Source: Kuschelorhynchus macadamiae
Lineage: Eukaryota; Arthropoda; Insecta; Coleoptera; Curculionidae
DNA length: 64,000 nt
Direction of reading: 5' to 3'
Assembly (NCBI GenBank): GCA_030620095.1
Contig: JAUTXW010000599.1
Coordinates: forward strand, 1-64,000
Part shown: positions 53,650 through 64,000 of the stretch, one piece after another
How the letters are laid out: each line of letters begins with the position of its first letter
How positions within the stretch are numbered: position 1 is the first letter of the stretch
The notes under the pieces: generated by a model
The model's database searches: none
Seen by the model: the letters and a program-made list of their open reading frames with translations, nothing else
Told to the model about the DNA's origin: nothing
Made by a program: the position numbers and the translations under genes

Positions 53650-55454
53650 GTGGGATATGCAGAAAATGTGCAAGGCTACCGTGTGTGGATACCTGAGAAA
53701 AATGATGTGATAGTAAGTCGTGATGTGATTTTCAAAAATGAAAAAATACTACCAACCAAAGTACCAGTTGACAACGTAATAGAAAAAGAGAAGGAAGTTC
53801 AGGAAGAAAAATTTGAAGAAAACTTTCTGAAAACTTACCTGAGGAAGACCTGAGGACTTACCTGTGGCAAGAAACTTAAGAGATCGAAAAAAATTGAAAC
53901 AGCCAGATTTTTATGGAGTACCTGTCGCGTTTTTGGCGGATGAACCAATACATTTCAACGAGGCAGTGTCATCTGAACAACAAGAAGACTGGATGGATGC
54001 CATGAAGGAAGAAATGTCATCTTTGTTGGAAAATAACACGTGGATTATGGTGGAAAAACCAACAAATAAGAAAATATTTGAAAACCGATGGGTATATCGT
54101 AAAAAGTATAAGGAAAATGGAATAATAGACCGATATAAAGCGCGTCTGGTTATAAAGGGCTGTTCGCAACAAAAAGGGGTGGACTACAATGAGATATTTA
54201 GTCCAGTAGCCAGATCTGAGACAATTCGGGTCTTACTAAGTATAGCAGCAACAGAAAAATTGCACCTTCAATTTGATATAAAAACTGCATTTTTATATGG
54301 AAATGTAACGGAGGAAATTTTCATGAAGCAACCAAAGGGGTTTGAAGACGGAACAACCCGTGTGTGCAAACTGACAAAAAGTCTGTATGGTTTAAAACAG
54401 GCGCCAAGGTGTTGGAATGAAAAATCAAAGTTTCTTGAACAATGTGGTTTCAGGGAGAGTGCTTCGGATCCGTGTTTGTTTATAAACAGAAACAACAACG
54501 AAAAAAATTTATTGTTGCTATATGTTGATGATGGTTTGGTAGCATCATCAAACGCCGAAGAGCTAGAAAAACTACTTGGGAAAATCGGAAAAACATTCAA
54601 GGCCAAGATGACAAGTAATGTAAAGAATTACATTGGAATAGAAATTGAAAAACAGCATGATGGTTCAATTTTTATCATAAAAACTTACATTCAAAAGTTT
54701 TTAAAAAAATATGGAATGGAAGATTCTAAAGTGGTTGCCACGCCTATTGATCCAGGATGGCAGACGGATATGTCAATAACGCAGGAAATTGATAATTTTC
54801 CGTATCGTGAAATTGTGGGAAGATTAATGTTTTTGCAAGTTAACACGAGACCAGATATTGGGTATGCACTTAACATTGCGTCAAGAGCATTAGAAAATCC
54901 TACTGCAGCACATTGCAAACTTGTAAAAAGAATTCCTCGTTATGTTAAGGGTACAGCAGATTTTGGATTGCTCTATAGTACCAACGAATCATTGGAAGTT
55001 TTTTGTGATGCTGATTTTGCTGGGGATGTTGAAAGCAGAAGATCAACAACAGGCGTTATCTGCAAAATAAGTGGAGCAGCAGTATCATGGCAAAGCAGAA
55101 AACAACAGTGCGTCGCTTTATCTACGACAGAAGCGGAGTATATGAGTGCAGCAAGTGCGGCGAAAGACCTAGTGTGGCTAGTGCGCATACTTAAAGAAAG
55201 CGGCGTGAATTCGGAAAAATATATTGTGCATTGACAATCAGAGTTCGATTAAACTGATTAAAAACCCAGAAGGACATAAACGCACAAAACACATCGATAT
55301 CCGATTTCATTATATTCGTGACTTATATAAAAAAGGCGAATTTAATATAGTGTATGTTCCGAGCGAAAATCAAATCGCCGATATAATGACTAAACCACTA
55401 GTAAAGCAAATTTATGAATTGTTGCGTTTAAAATTAGGTTTAGTTAGAATTTAA
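53650..55454 (+). pseudogene. copia copy 1 reverse transcriptase and RNase H
   Basis: After the integrase tail (53650-53853, GYAENVQGYRVWIPE) the RT frame is open for over 450 codons from about 53864. It reads WMDAMKEEMSSLLENNTWIM, RLVIKGCSQQKGVDYNEIFS, the palm strand with QFDIKTAFLYGNVTEEIFMK, and LLLLYVDDGLVASS with the YVDD box (about 54520). RNase H follows: EVFCDADFAGDVESRRSTTG and ALSTTEAEYMSAASAAK. A frameshift at about 55230 separates the final CIDNQSSIKLIKNPEGHKRT and RFHYIRDLY block, which ends at 55454. RT and RNase H are the best preserved part of this copy. Confidence 0.9.
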
Positions 55455-55498
55455 GTATGTATGTACTTGTTAGCATAAAATTAATATTTTAGGGAGAG

Positions 55499-55765
55499 TG
55501 TTAAAATTGTTAATCAATTGCTTTAAAAATATTAATTTCATATGTGTTTGTTTAGACTAAGTTACGGCTGGCGGCACCGGCAAGATATGTGTGAGAGCGC
55601 CGAGTCGCCTAAATTGCTATATAAGCGTTTTTGTTAATCTGTGTTTAAACGAAACCAATTTTAATTTAGGCAGTTGTTCAATAGAGTTCTTTCAGAAAGG
55701 TTTTTGTTTCATTTATTAACTTTAATTCGCAACAAACCACCACCCTTCCAGCAAAATTCTTAACA
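55499..55765 (+). repeat. 3' LTR of copia copy 1
   Basis: 267 bp, TGTTAAAATTG ... TTCTTAACA, with the canonical TG...CA ends, followed by TCGTT. The polypurine tract lies directly upstream. Confidence 0.9.
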
Positions 55766-57060
55766 TCGTTGTCCCGGAATACTGTCGCTGAAAGAGTTAC
55801 TGAGTTGGCTGCCAATATAAGTGATCAGATAAAAACCAAATCAGACTCTTTCACTGCATTTTCTATTGCCTGTGACGAAAGTACGGATGTGTGTGGTGTG
55901 GCGCAACTCGCTGTTTTTCTTCGTGCGGTTGATACAGATATCAGTGTGTATGAAGAATTACTGGAATTAGTACCATTGCATGATACAACAACTGGGAAGG
56001 ATATTTTCAATGCTATTTATGGACTTCTGCAAAAGTACAATTTAGATTTGCCAAAACTGTGTTCCGTTGCAACAGACAGAGCTCCTTCAATGACTGGAGT
56101 AAAATGGCTTCGTTAAAATATTACAGACAAAGATCAGAGAAACGGGCAGTGACAAATCAGATTTTCATGATATTCATTGTATAATCCACCAAGAAGTTTT
56201 ATGCTCAAAAGTGATCAAGTTGGAAAGTATTTTAAAGTCAGTGAAAAAAATTATAAACTTCATAAGGTCACGAGGCCTTAATCAGCGACAGTTTACTGCA
56301 TTTTTACGTGATTTAGAAAGTGAGTACACTGGTTTATTATATTATGCAGAGGTGCGATGGCTTTCGTGTTCTATGGTACTCGACCGGTTTTGGAAACTCA
56401 AAGAAGAAATACGCGTTTTCATGGAAACAAAAGGAGAAGATGTCAGCTTATTATGCGATGTACCTTTTTTACAAGATCTTTCATTTATGGTAAATATCAC
56501 CAAACACTTGTCGGACTTAAATGCGAAATTGCAAGGACCACGTCAAGTTATTACATATATGCATGATCATGTGAAAGCTTTCAAGTGTAAGATGATGTTG
56601 TGGGAAAAACAGTTAGCAGAGGATAATCTGTCATATTGTAAGGCAATCAGGAAAGCACGAGTGTCTCAATATCATACAAAATATATTCAGAGAAAATGAA
56701 AAGCGTTTTTCTCTATTTACTGGTCTTTTCGCTATCGATATTGATGAAGTTCCCCCTCACTTGCAAATGGAAGTAATTGAGATTCAGTGTCAGACCCATT
56801 TAAAACAAAAATTTGATAGTGTTGGTACATTCGAATTTTATAAGTACTTGCCTGTTCAATACCAAGAAATGAGAAAATTTGCCTGTAAAATCCTGTCAAT
56901 GTTTGAAAGTACCTATAAGTGTGAACAACCATTTTCTTTGATGAAAGGAAAAACTCACACTTGGACGCAGTTTTAAAAGTTATTTTCGCCGATAAATTCG
57001 CGCTACAAATAGACAACTTAATTAAAGACAAAAGATGTCAAATATCTGGCAAAATAATTT
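55766..57060 (+). pseudogene. hAT family A copy 2 transposase, 3' part
   Basis: It resumes at SRNTVAERVTELAANISDQI and continues FSIACDESTDVCGVAQLAVF (catalytic DEST block), LHDTTTGKDIFNAIYGL and DRAPSMTGVKW. There is a frameshift at about 56105. The readings IHQEVLCSKVIKLESILKSV, RSRGLNQRQFTAFLRDLESE, YYAEVRWLSCSMVLDRFWKL and DLSFMVNITKHLSDLNAKLQ follow. After another shift at about 56690, HLQMEVIEIQCQTHLKQKF leads to the C-terminal block STYKCEQPFSLMKG (to about 56950). The end is frameshifted once more. It preserves the middle region that copy 1 lost. Confidence 0.9.
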
Positions 57061-57243
57061 AATGTTTGTAGTTTTTTGTAATGTCCTTTTTATTGGAAAC
57101 TTAATAAAGAGACTTTTCCTATAATAGTATTTTTTCTCAAGATTTTCAGTAGTTAGTCTTCTTTAAGATAAGGTTTTGTGGCCCACCTAGTCGATGGTCT
57201 TCATGCTTTTGACCCACCAGTGACTTTGAGTTTGACATGGCTG

Positions 57244-58196
57244 AGCTAGATCGTAATATTTTGATGTCAAGAATTCACTGTTGCTGCAATGTCACCATAT
57301 GACCCGTAATTTTCGACCAAAATTTGAAGTCAATCGGTTAAGTAGTTTTATAGATGCCGCGAATTTAAATGATTAAAATAATAAAAGGAATAATCCCCAC
57401 GATTAAGATATATCAGCGTAAAAATAATGCCCCTATTAGCTTTACAGGAATCTATCTAATCCGTCGTGTTTGTAAACAACCACACCAGACTACATGTACA
57501 TTTATCAGGGCGAGCCTTCACAACATGCAACAACAAATAATAACGCCGCCTGTATTGTTTACAAAAAACCATATTAAATGTGTATATATTATATAAACAG
57601 ATCGGCCTCTATTTATAACACGCGAGCAAGCAAACTGAGAGACAGATTTATTGAGTTTTAAATTTATTACATTGTAACTAATATGTGTGGTTAGGATGGG
57701 AAAGATTGATAGTTGATAGTACGAAAACTATCGGTGATAACAAAATAGATTATTCAAAGTGTGTTTAACGGATTCTATCTGTATCTAATCTTTCGTCAAT
57801 ATTGCATTCATTTGTAAAATTATGTCAAATATACATCATGTAAGATACTCAGGTACCGATAATTATCTAAATTTAATGAAAATATGTACACTTATCCAAT
57901 GGCCAGTTCCGCATTGCAGCATTTTTTCATTTGCTTTTTCCAAACGTTTCGGTGGCGTTTGTCATCTTTTTCAATGGATCTAGAAGAGCAATACATCTTT
58001 TTAAATATAGGTTGTTTGAAGTTTTGAAATTTTACAAAAAAAACATAAACAATAACTTACCCAAGACAGAATTTTTTTTACTACATGAATTAACTAGATT
58101 CTAATTTAAAAAGACATTACGAAATTACAATTAAAAACTGTGAGTCAAACTATTTACATTTTGGATCTATAACCTGTAATTCTCAAACACAAAAGC
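57244..58196. other. No recognisable gene; one small repeat copy
   Basis: 57260-57370 carries the ATATGACCCGTAATTTTCGA and AATTTGAAGTCAATCGG blocks of the dispersed tandem family. The remainder is AT-rich without recognised content. Confidence 0.45.
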
Positions 58197-58372
58197 CATT
58201 AAAAATGAAACACGCTTGTTGAATTTCCAGCACAGACTAATTTTATTAATTTGTTTAACTTTTAAGAGAAAATTATCAATAAGCATTTCTGCTGATGTGT
58301 TAAAATAATATCGCCTATATAAAGTACAGTGGCGCAACAACAAACAGCATTTTGGGTTATACAATTTCAACA
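58197..58372 (-). repeat. 3' LTR of copia copy 2
   Basis: 176 bp. It differs from the 5' LTR mainly by a short segment (TTGTTTAACTTTTAAGAG against TAACTGTATAAGAG, read on plus) and a few substitutions. TTTATATAGGCG on minus is the candidate TATA box. Confidence 0.9.
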
Positions 58373-58403
58373 CTCCCACTAACACAAAATGATGATCAAA
58401 AAT

Positions 58404-60787
58404 TTACTTTAATGGGTGTGTTATACCCAACAAATCCAAAAACTTATAATGTTTAACTGATGCCAAACCCTTTGTAAGAATATCGACTGGCATGTTCGCT
58501 GTATCTAAATACTTAACTTCTACTAAGTTATCAGAAATTGCATCCCGAATAAAATGATGACGCGTGTCAATGTGTTTTGTCCTCTTATGGTACATTGAAT
58601 TAGCAGACAATTTAATTGCGCTCTGATTGTCATTGAATATTCTAATACAATTAACAACTTCTGTTAACTCAGCTATTAAATTTCTTAAGTAAATAGCCTC
58701 TTTTGTAGCTTCTGAGACCGCCATGTATTCTGCCTCAGTGCTTGATAGCGCTACAGTCTTTTGTTTTCTACATTCCCATGATATTACGGAACCACAAAGT
58801 TTAAAACAATATCCTGTGTATGATTTGCGACCATTCGAGTCTGCAGCCCAATCTGCGTCAGCAAAACCTTCTAATTCCATATTATATCTTTACAAAACTT
58901 TAATCCATAATGCTTAGTGTGTTTCAAATATCTTAAAACGCGCTTAGCTTGTTTCCAGTGAGTTTCGTCGAATCAATTATTAAATTGACTCAGATAACTT
59001 ACCGAAAATGCTATATCAGGTCTAGTCAAAACAGCGAGATACATCAAAGAACCGATCAGTTGCTGATATGGCAATTCCGTGTTACATGGCTTTTCTGTTT
59101 TTGTAAGATTTACATTGACTTCCATAGGCGTACAAACAGTCTTGCAATCCAACATATTAAATCGTTTTAAAAGTTGATTTATATATTGCTCTTGATCTAA
59201 ACAAATCGTTTTCTTGTTTTTATCAATACTAACTCTCATACCGAGACATTGCTTAACTTGCCCTAAGTCCTTAATCTTAAAATGTTGCCCTAACTCAAGT
59301 TTTATTATTTGTTTCGATCTTATCATTGGAAAAAATAAAAAAGTCATCAACGTATACTGTTATAAAAGTCAACAAATTACCTCTGCTCTTAGTTAACAAA
59401 GTTCATGATCAGATTTCTTATAACCTAAATTCTTAAGAACAACGTCAACTTTTATGTACCATGCCCTAGCAGACTGCTTAAGTCCATAGATAGCTTTATT
59501 CAATTATTTCAAAATTTTATTTTTATCATGAGTTTTCAATCCCTCTGGTAACATCTAAATGTATGATATCTAATTCTAATTTCACAGATAAGGCTATTAA
59601 CAATCTAAGGGTGGAATGTCTTACAACAGGTGAAAAGGTTTCATCAAAATCGATACCTGGTTTTTGGGAAAAACCCTTCGCAACTAACCTAGCACAGTAC
59701 CGCACTTTGTTTTCACAATCAATTTTCTTTTTAAACACCCACTTGCACTGCACAATTGTCTGTTCTTGAGGAATGTCAACCAGCTTCCATGCTTGGTTTT
59801 CCTCGAAATATTGCAGCTCTTCTTCCATAGACCTTCTCCACTGGTCACCATCAGGTTGTGATAAAGCCTCTTTAACAGTTTCCGGATCAGTGTTCACATC
59901 AGAATTTTCTGAGTAAATGCAACTAAAACCATTTTTAAAATTTCTTGGTTTTCGCACTCAGATCTTCTTAATACAATAGGAGCCTCTTCATCAGGAGACG
60001 AATCATCACTGTCATTACTGACAGCATTCTCCCAAAGTTCACCTGAGCTATTAGAGAGTAAGTCATCCTCAATCATTCCATTTGTAACATGATCTCCCAC
60101 TGGAACTGATATTAGGTCATTATTATCTGCTTCTATGTTTGTTATACTGTTCACCATGATGTTCTCTTTATCTTTGATATTTTCCATTATGGTCACATCT
60201 CGACTCGTAAATATTGTATTTTTCGTAGCATTATATACTCGATAACCTTTAATTTCATCATCGTACCTTACTAAAATACATTTAACAGCCTTCTTGTCCC
60301 ATTTTAAGCGTTTTTCTTTGGGAGCATGTACCATTACTGTGCTGCCAAAAATTCTGAGATTTTTCACATCAGGCACCCTGCCTGTCCACAGTTCGAATGG
60401 AGTTTTATCAATTCCAGAAGCTAATGACCGGTTTCGTAAATAGACTGCAGTGTGAACTGCTTCTGCCCAAAATTTCTGTTCAAGGTTCGCATCAAACAGC
60501 ATACACTTAGATTTTTCAACTACAGTCCTATTTATCCGTTCTGCCATTCCGTTTTGTTCAGGCGTATATGGGTTTGTTTTTTGATGGATAATTCCACAGG
60601 TTTTTAAAAATTTGTCCAACTCCCTGTTACAAAACTCTCCCCCATTGTCTGATCTCAAGATCTTAATCTTTTTGCCTTGTTGATTTTCGACCATTTTTTT
60701 TAAATTTTTGAAACAATCAAACACTTGGTCCTTTGTCTTTACAAAATAAACAAAAATCATACGGCTAAAGTCATCCTCCATCATCAA
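58404..60787 (-). pseudogene. copia copy 2 integrase, RT and RNase H
   Basis: The integrase core (60787-59894) includes ILRSDNGGEFCNRELDKF and NPYTPEQNGMAERINRTVVE, then WAEAVHTAVYLRNRSLAS. After a frameshift RT begins (59957-59526): WRRSMEEELQYFEENQAWKL, CARLVAKGFSQKPGIDFDET, FSPVVRHSTLRLL. The palm region is partly deleted, but TVYVDDFFIFSNDK with YVDD is readable at about 59340-59370. HFKIKDLGQVKQCLGMRVSI and LIGSLMYLAVLTRPDIAFSV follow (59350-58973). RNase H (58880-58404) includes LEGFADADWAADSNGRKSYT and ALSSTEAEYMAVSEATKEAI and ends normally at 58404. Three frameshifts and one deletion make it inactive. Confidence 0.9.
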
Positions 60788-61461
60788 AAATTATGAAATA
60801 TTTTGATCCTTCAAGAGACACAGTGTTCATTGGACCACATACATCTGTATGTACTATTTCCAAAATATCTTTAGCCCTGTGACCCTTATTCTTAAATAGT
60901 AATCTAGGTTGTTTACCCTCGCAGTCACGCCAATCCTGTTTACTGGCAAACGCACTTCCACTGCTACTGACATCTATTTCCATATCCAATAGTTTAGTTC
61001 TAATCGAATCCGTTGTAATGGCAATCCCTGAGTGTTCAATTGCAATAATCATGGGTTGAAACTTATCTGGCAATCCGTCTAACAAAAGTGAACCAATCCA
61101 TTCATCATTAATATTGAAACCTGTACCTCGTAGTTTCTGGCCTGTTTCGACAACTTGATTGATATAATTTGTCATAGAATCACAAATTAATCTTTCTTGC
61201 AAAACCCTTATCGTCAAACAACGTCTTCAATTTATTCCATAATTCTAAAGTCGTTTTTGCATCTTTAATATGAACATAAAGTGACGTGTCAATTGTTAAG
61301 ATAAGTTTTGCTTTGGCCTTGGCGTCATCGTCAGATACAACTTCTGATATGCATTTAGATAGACCCTCTAAAACCATATAGTTCTCCACAGCAAACGGCC
61401 AATCCCCATAGTTCTCTCGTCCTTTCAATCTTGGAACATTAACTATATAATTACCAGCCAT
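60771..61461 (-). pseudogene. copia copy 2 gag fused by deletion to integrase
   Basis: ATG at 61461: MAGNYIVNVPRLKGRENYGD, the copia-type Gag start. A frameshift lies at about 61190; Gag continues LICDSMTNYINQVVETGQKL and EWIGSLLLDGLPDKFQPMII. At about 60950 it passes without a stop from Gag-like KLLDMEIDVSSSGSAFASKQ directly to the integrase entry LLFKNKGHRAKDILEIVHTD and CGPMNTVSLEGSKYFIIFDD. The zinc knuckle and the protease are missing. The junction is in frame. It is a deletion, not a designed fusion, as far as the sequence shows. Confidence 0.85.
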
Positions 61462-61554
61462 TCTTGTGCGATTACTCGGAAATTAAACTAACAAAACACG
61501 ATATCAAATTTCGGAGGTTATCAATGGGCTTCGCGACGGCCTGGGCTCATAACC

Positions 61555-61725
61555 TATTAAAAATGAAACACGCTTGTTGAATTTCCAGCACAGACTAATT
61601 TTATTAATAACTGTATAAGAGAAAATTATCAATAAGCATTTCTGCTGTTGTGTTAAAATAATATCGCCTATATAAAGTACAGTGGCGCAACAACAAACAG
61701 CATTTTGTGTTATACAATTTCAACA
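61555..61725 (-). repeat. 5' LTR of copia copy 2
   Basis: 171 bp, highly similar to 58197-58372. The primer site follows directly on the minus strand. Confidence 0.9.
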
Positions 61726-61767
61726 AAAGCAACGATACACGTCTAGGTGTTCCTGTAATTCCAAATC

Positions 61768-62362
61768 TCAATTTTCCTTTGCCCATCTTCCACAGATACG
61801 TGGACGATTGTCTCACAGCCATTCCAAAAGGCCAGGAAAATAAAATTTAATCTGCTTTCCACTCTTACCATCCAAAAATCAAATTTACAATAGAAGTAGA
61901 AAAAATAACAAAATACATTTCTTAGAAATGACAATCCACCATAACCAACAAAAACTCGAAACCGAATGGTACGCTAAAGAAACTTGATCGGACGGTACTT
62001 TTACTCTCAGCACGCCCCATGGCCCAAAAGAAGTCTGTTATAATTGGTATTGCTGACAGAGCTATAAAGTTGTCTGATTTTAAACACTGAATAAAATCTA
62101 TTGAAAAAACAAAAATAGCTACCCTAACAAACTAGTAAATTCCATTTTTAAATCCTGCCTTTATAAATTTAAAAATATTTTAAATCCAAATAATATCCCC
62201 AATTAAAATGAAAAACATCTATTTTTCTCTGCCTTATATATAGGGGCTCTCAGAAAATATTCAACGTGTCTTCAAGAAACATAACACAACTGTGTGTCAC
62301 CGAGCATACAAATTAGTAAGAAATATGTCCAGCAAATTAAAAACACCAGTCCCAAATACTGA
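61768..62362 (+). pseudogene. Penelope-like reverse transcriptase fragment with YVDD
   Basis: Plus-strand frames with shifts read FHRYVDDCLTAIPKGQENKI (about 61787-61846) and SYHPKIKFTIEVEK. MTIHHNQQKLETEWYAKETW and KKSVIIGIADRAIKLS follow, then KKHNTTVCHRAYKLVRNM near 62280-62330. These are the RT catalytic box and the following thumb-like and connecting region of a Penelope-like family different from the one at 9475. Upstream RT blocks are not seen, and copia copy 2 lies directly before it. It is cut at about 62362 by a mariner fragment. GIY-YIG is absent. Confidence 0.7.
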
Positions 62363-62915
62363 CTGAGGATCTTGAAGAAATATAAGGATCATTCATACAA
62401 ATTTAATATAGTGCAACAATTGCATCCTGACGATACCGAGCGCCGGGCACTGTTTTGCCACTGGTATTTGCAACAAATCGATGCTAATGATTTATATGGC
62501 AGACTTGTAATCTGGTTAGACGAATGCTTTTTTTTCAAGTGCGGGCATTTTTAATCGTCACAATACTAGGAACTGGCAATAATGAAAATCAGCATTTTGT
62601 TCTTGAAAGGGCACAACAAAGACGCTTTGGAGTTGGGGTGTCATGTTTTATTTTGGGCAGACATATAGTTTATAGGATTTTTGAAGGTACTCTTAGAATT
62701 AGATTAGATTAGAAATCCTTGAGGAAGATATTCCAGAACTGCTAAAAAATATTCCATTAGTTCAATATAATGTTGTTTAACTACAGCAAGATGGTGCCCC
62801 AAGTCACAGCTCTAGGTTCTTAAGGGAATTTCTTGATAATAACTTTCCTCAAAGATGGATAGGTACCAACGGACCTGTTAGATGGCCTCCACGATCTCCA
62901 GATCTTTGAATTTTA
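62363..62915 (+). pseudogene. Tc1/mariner transposase, central and C-terminal part
   Basis: Plus frames read RILKKYKDHSYKFNIVQQLH, then DDTERRALFCHWYLQQIDAN. GRLVIWLDECFFFKCGHFNR is the first catalytic region (LDE). ENQHFVLERAQQRRFGVGVS and RHIVYRIFEGTL follow. QQDGAPSHSSRFLREFLDNN holds the second Asp, and FPQRWIGTNGPVRWPPRSPD is next, where the coding stops (TGA at about 62907). The third Asp region after RSPDL is missing. Frameshifts occur at about 62560 and 62710. The family is the same type as 13183-13630. Confidence 0.85.
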
Positions 62916-62986
62916 ATTTTTTTTTTATTATAAATAATTTTTCAATTCAGTTTAGTTTACACATTGTGGCGTGAACATTATCCAAT

Positions 62987-64000
62987 ATGCCGAAAGAAAA
63001 GCGTTGATTAAGTGCCATATTAAATCAGTTCGTCAAAGATTTTCCTGATTTTACGACTGACGGTTTTGTGCTGTTTTGTAAAAATTGTGATGTTCCTGTC
63101 ATGTGTGCTCAGAAACAAGTTTTAATCACCACAGCATTTTCACCAGGACCGGGACCCAAACGATCAAATTTCAATGAGGATTTGTGCAAGGCGTTTATTA
63201 GTGCAGATATTCTACTGAATAAATAAAGTAATTCTGCCCTGAAGTCATTTTTAGAGCAGTACACAAAGACATCAATTCCACATGAATCCACGTTAAGGAA
63301 AAACTATGTTCCAGATTTGTACAATAAGACAGTGGGCGTCACTAGATGAAACAACTGATGTGGAACAGAGATGTGTTGCTAATTTTGTTTTTGGTGTGTT
63401 GGGTGTAGAAGCAGAAAGGGATAAATCATATTTACTTACAATGAAGACCCTAGACAAAGTAAATCATTGAACTGTTGCTATATTTTTCAACGACTCTCTC
63501 ACGTTTTTATGGCCCGGTGTAATAAATATGATAGTGTTAGTGGCAATTACAGATGCTGCTCCATACATGTGTAAAGCAATGAGTGGTCTACAAATATTCT
63601 ACCCTAAAATGATACATGCCACATTTCTTGCCCATGGACTTCATCGAGTTGCAGAAAAAGTTCGTGCTTTTGCAAGTGACCGATCTAATTTCCTCGGTGA
63701 AGAGAATACTCCTAAAAGCTCCGACTCTGGTAGAATAATTTAGGGAAACTGCAGGAAACATCCCTCTGCCCCCATCACCAATTGTAACTAGATGGGAACA
63801 ATAAAAAACATAGTCAACCAATTTAATGCGGAATACTCACATTGTATACAAGAAGCACAAAACGTTTTGCGCAATTTACATTAAAAACAATTTTTCTTTA
63901 TTGTCTGATACTATGAAAAAATTGGCGATGAAAGGACTTTCTTTCTCAAAAAGCGTAGAAATGATAGAAAAAGTGAGTGAAACTGTAACTAATACTAAAA
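62987..64000 (+). pseudogene. hAT transposase (CGGBP1-like start), runs off the window
   Basis: ATG at 62987: MPKEKR, a stop or 1-bp indel, then LSAILNQFVKDFPDFTTDGF and VLFCKNCDVPVMCAQ (a C2H2/BED-like start as in the hAT-derived protein CGGBP1). Next, AFSPGPGPKRSNFNEDLCKA and FISADI, then SFLEQYTKTSIPHESTLRKN. The catalytic part follows: SLDETTDVEQRCVANFVFGV and VAITDAAPYMCKAMSG, then KMIHATFLAHGLHRVAEKVR. Several stops and shifts are present (about 63005, 63220, 63467). Part of the finger's second half is deleted. The C-terminal dimerisation region lies outside the window. No terminal repeat was recognised upstream. Confidence 0.8.

Larger units (their letters stand above)
51331..55765 (+). 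mobile_element. Ty1/copia LTR retrotransposon, copy 1
   Basis: LTRs lie at 51331-51577 and 55499-55765, starting TGTTAAAATTG. TCGTT flanks both sides (51326-51330 and 55766-55770). A polypurine tract AGGGAGAG precedes the 3' LTR. A primer site beginning AGGTTATG follows the 5' LTR, in the style of copia elements primed by an internal part of initiator tRNA-Met. Coding order is gag, protease, integrase, RT, RNase H, as in Ty1/copia. It is inserted into the transposase of hAT copy 2. Confidence 0.95.
46987..57243 (+). mobile_element. hAT element, family A copy 2, with two nested insertions
   Basis: The left end CAGCCATATCAAACATG (46987) and right end CATGTCAAACTCAAAG-type inverse, finishing GACATGGCTG (57243), are flanked by TGCTAGAT (46979-46986) and AGCTAGAT (57244-57251), 7 of 8 equal. 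The element is split by a DUF659-type hAT (47148-50670) and a copia element (51331-55765). Removing both with one copy of each target duplication leaves about 2.29 kb, the same as copy 1. Transposase is on the plus strand. Confidence 0.9.
58197..61725 (-). mobile_element. Ty1/copia LTR retrotransposon, copy 2 (internally deleted)
   Basis: LTRs lie at 58197-58372 (3') and 61555-61725 (5'), in minus orientation, starting TGTTGAAATT. AAAGC flanks both sides (58192-58196 and 61726-61730). The primer site next to the 5' LTR reads AGGTTATGAGCCCAGG on minus (about 61539-61554), a good match to copia-type internal initiator-tRNA priming. A polypurine tract (GTGGGAGTG) precedes the 3' LTR. With 3.5 kb it is shorter than usual for a copia element, in line with the internal deletion between gag and integrase. 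Confidence 0.95.

Overview
The window is AT-rich, intron-bearing eukaryotic DNA that is almost entirely made of transposable elements. The mix points to an arthropod, most likely an insect: Tc1/mariner transposases with insect-type C-termini, BED-finger hAT transposases, Ty1/copia and Penelope-like elements, a CR1/jockey-type LINE, a Crypton-type tyrosine recombinase and long (TA)n tracts. I cannot name the species. I see no conventional host gene, tRNA or rRNA.

Layout. 0-5.6 kb: DDE-transposase and Ty3/gypsy scraps, a 1.2 kb foldback repeat (2683-3880) and a mariner fragment. 5.6-11.3 kb: a 5'-truncated LINE (minus), an internally deleted DDE transposase (minus) and a Penelope-like element (plus) with a GIY-YIG domain but no RT catalytic block. 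12-15 kb: a hAT element broken up by mariner fragments in both orientations. 15-22.6 kb: diverged tandem repeats and a large direct duplication into which a hAT element (17123-20492) inserted.

22680-30729 is the most notable feature: an 8.05 kb element with 13-bp perfect terminal inverted repeats and a 4-bp TAAT target duplication. It carries two long, intact, divergently oriented genes. One is a three-exon gene for about 859 aa, the other encodes at least 605 aa. Each shows a different set of RNase H/DDE-like motifs. It is either one two-gene transposon or one element nested in another; both readings are set out.

30.9-36.8 kb is a nest: a mariner carcass holds an intact-ended hAT (31483-33942, perfect 8-bp duplication) and a palindromic element (34528-36778), which in turn holds another mariner whose arms both contain the transposase N-terminus. 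38-46 kb: short tandem repeats, a LINE 3' end, a foldback element beside a (TA)n tract, an inverted Penelope pair, and a Crypton-type recombinase near a palindromic candidate site. 46987-57243 is a second copy of the 17 kb hAT family, split by a DUF659-type hAT (47148-50670) and a copia element (51331-55765). 58197-61725 is a second copia (minus) with a gag-integrase deletion fusion. It is followed by a Penelope RT fragment, a mariner fragment and a hAT transposase that runs off the end.

The target-site duplications give a relative insertion order at several places. Nearly every transposase or polymerase reading frame is broken. The two genes at 23.7-30.3 kb are the clear exception.
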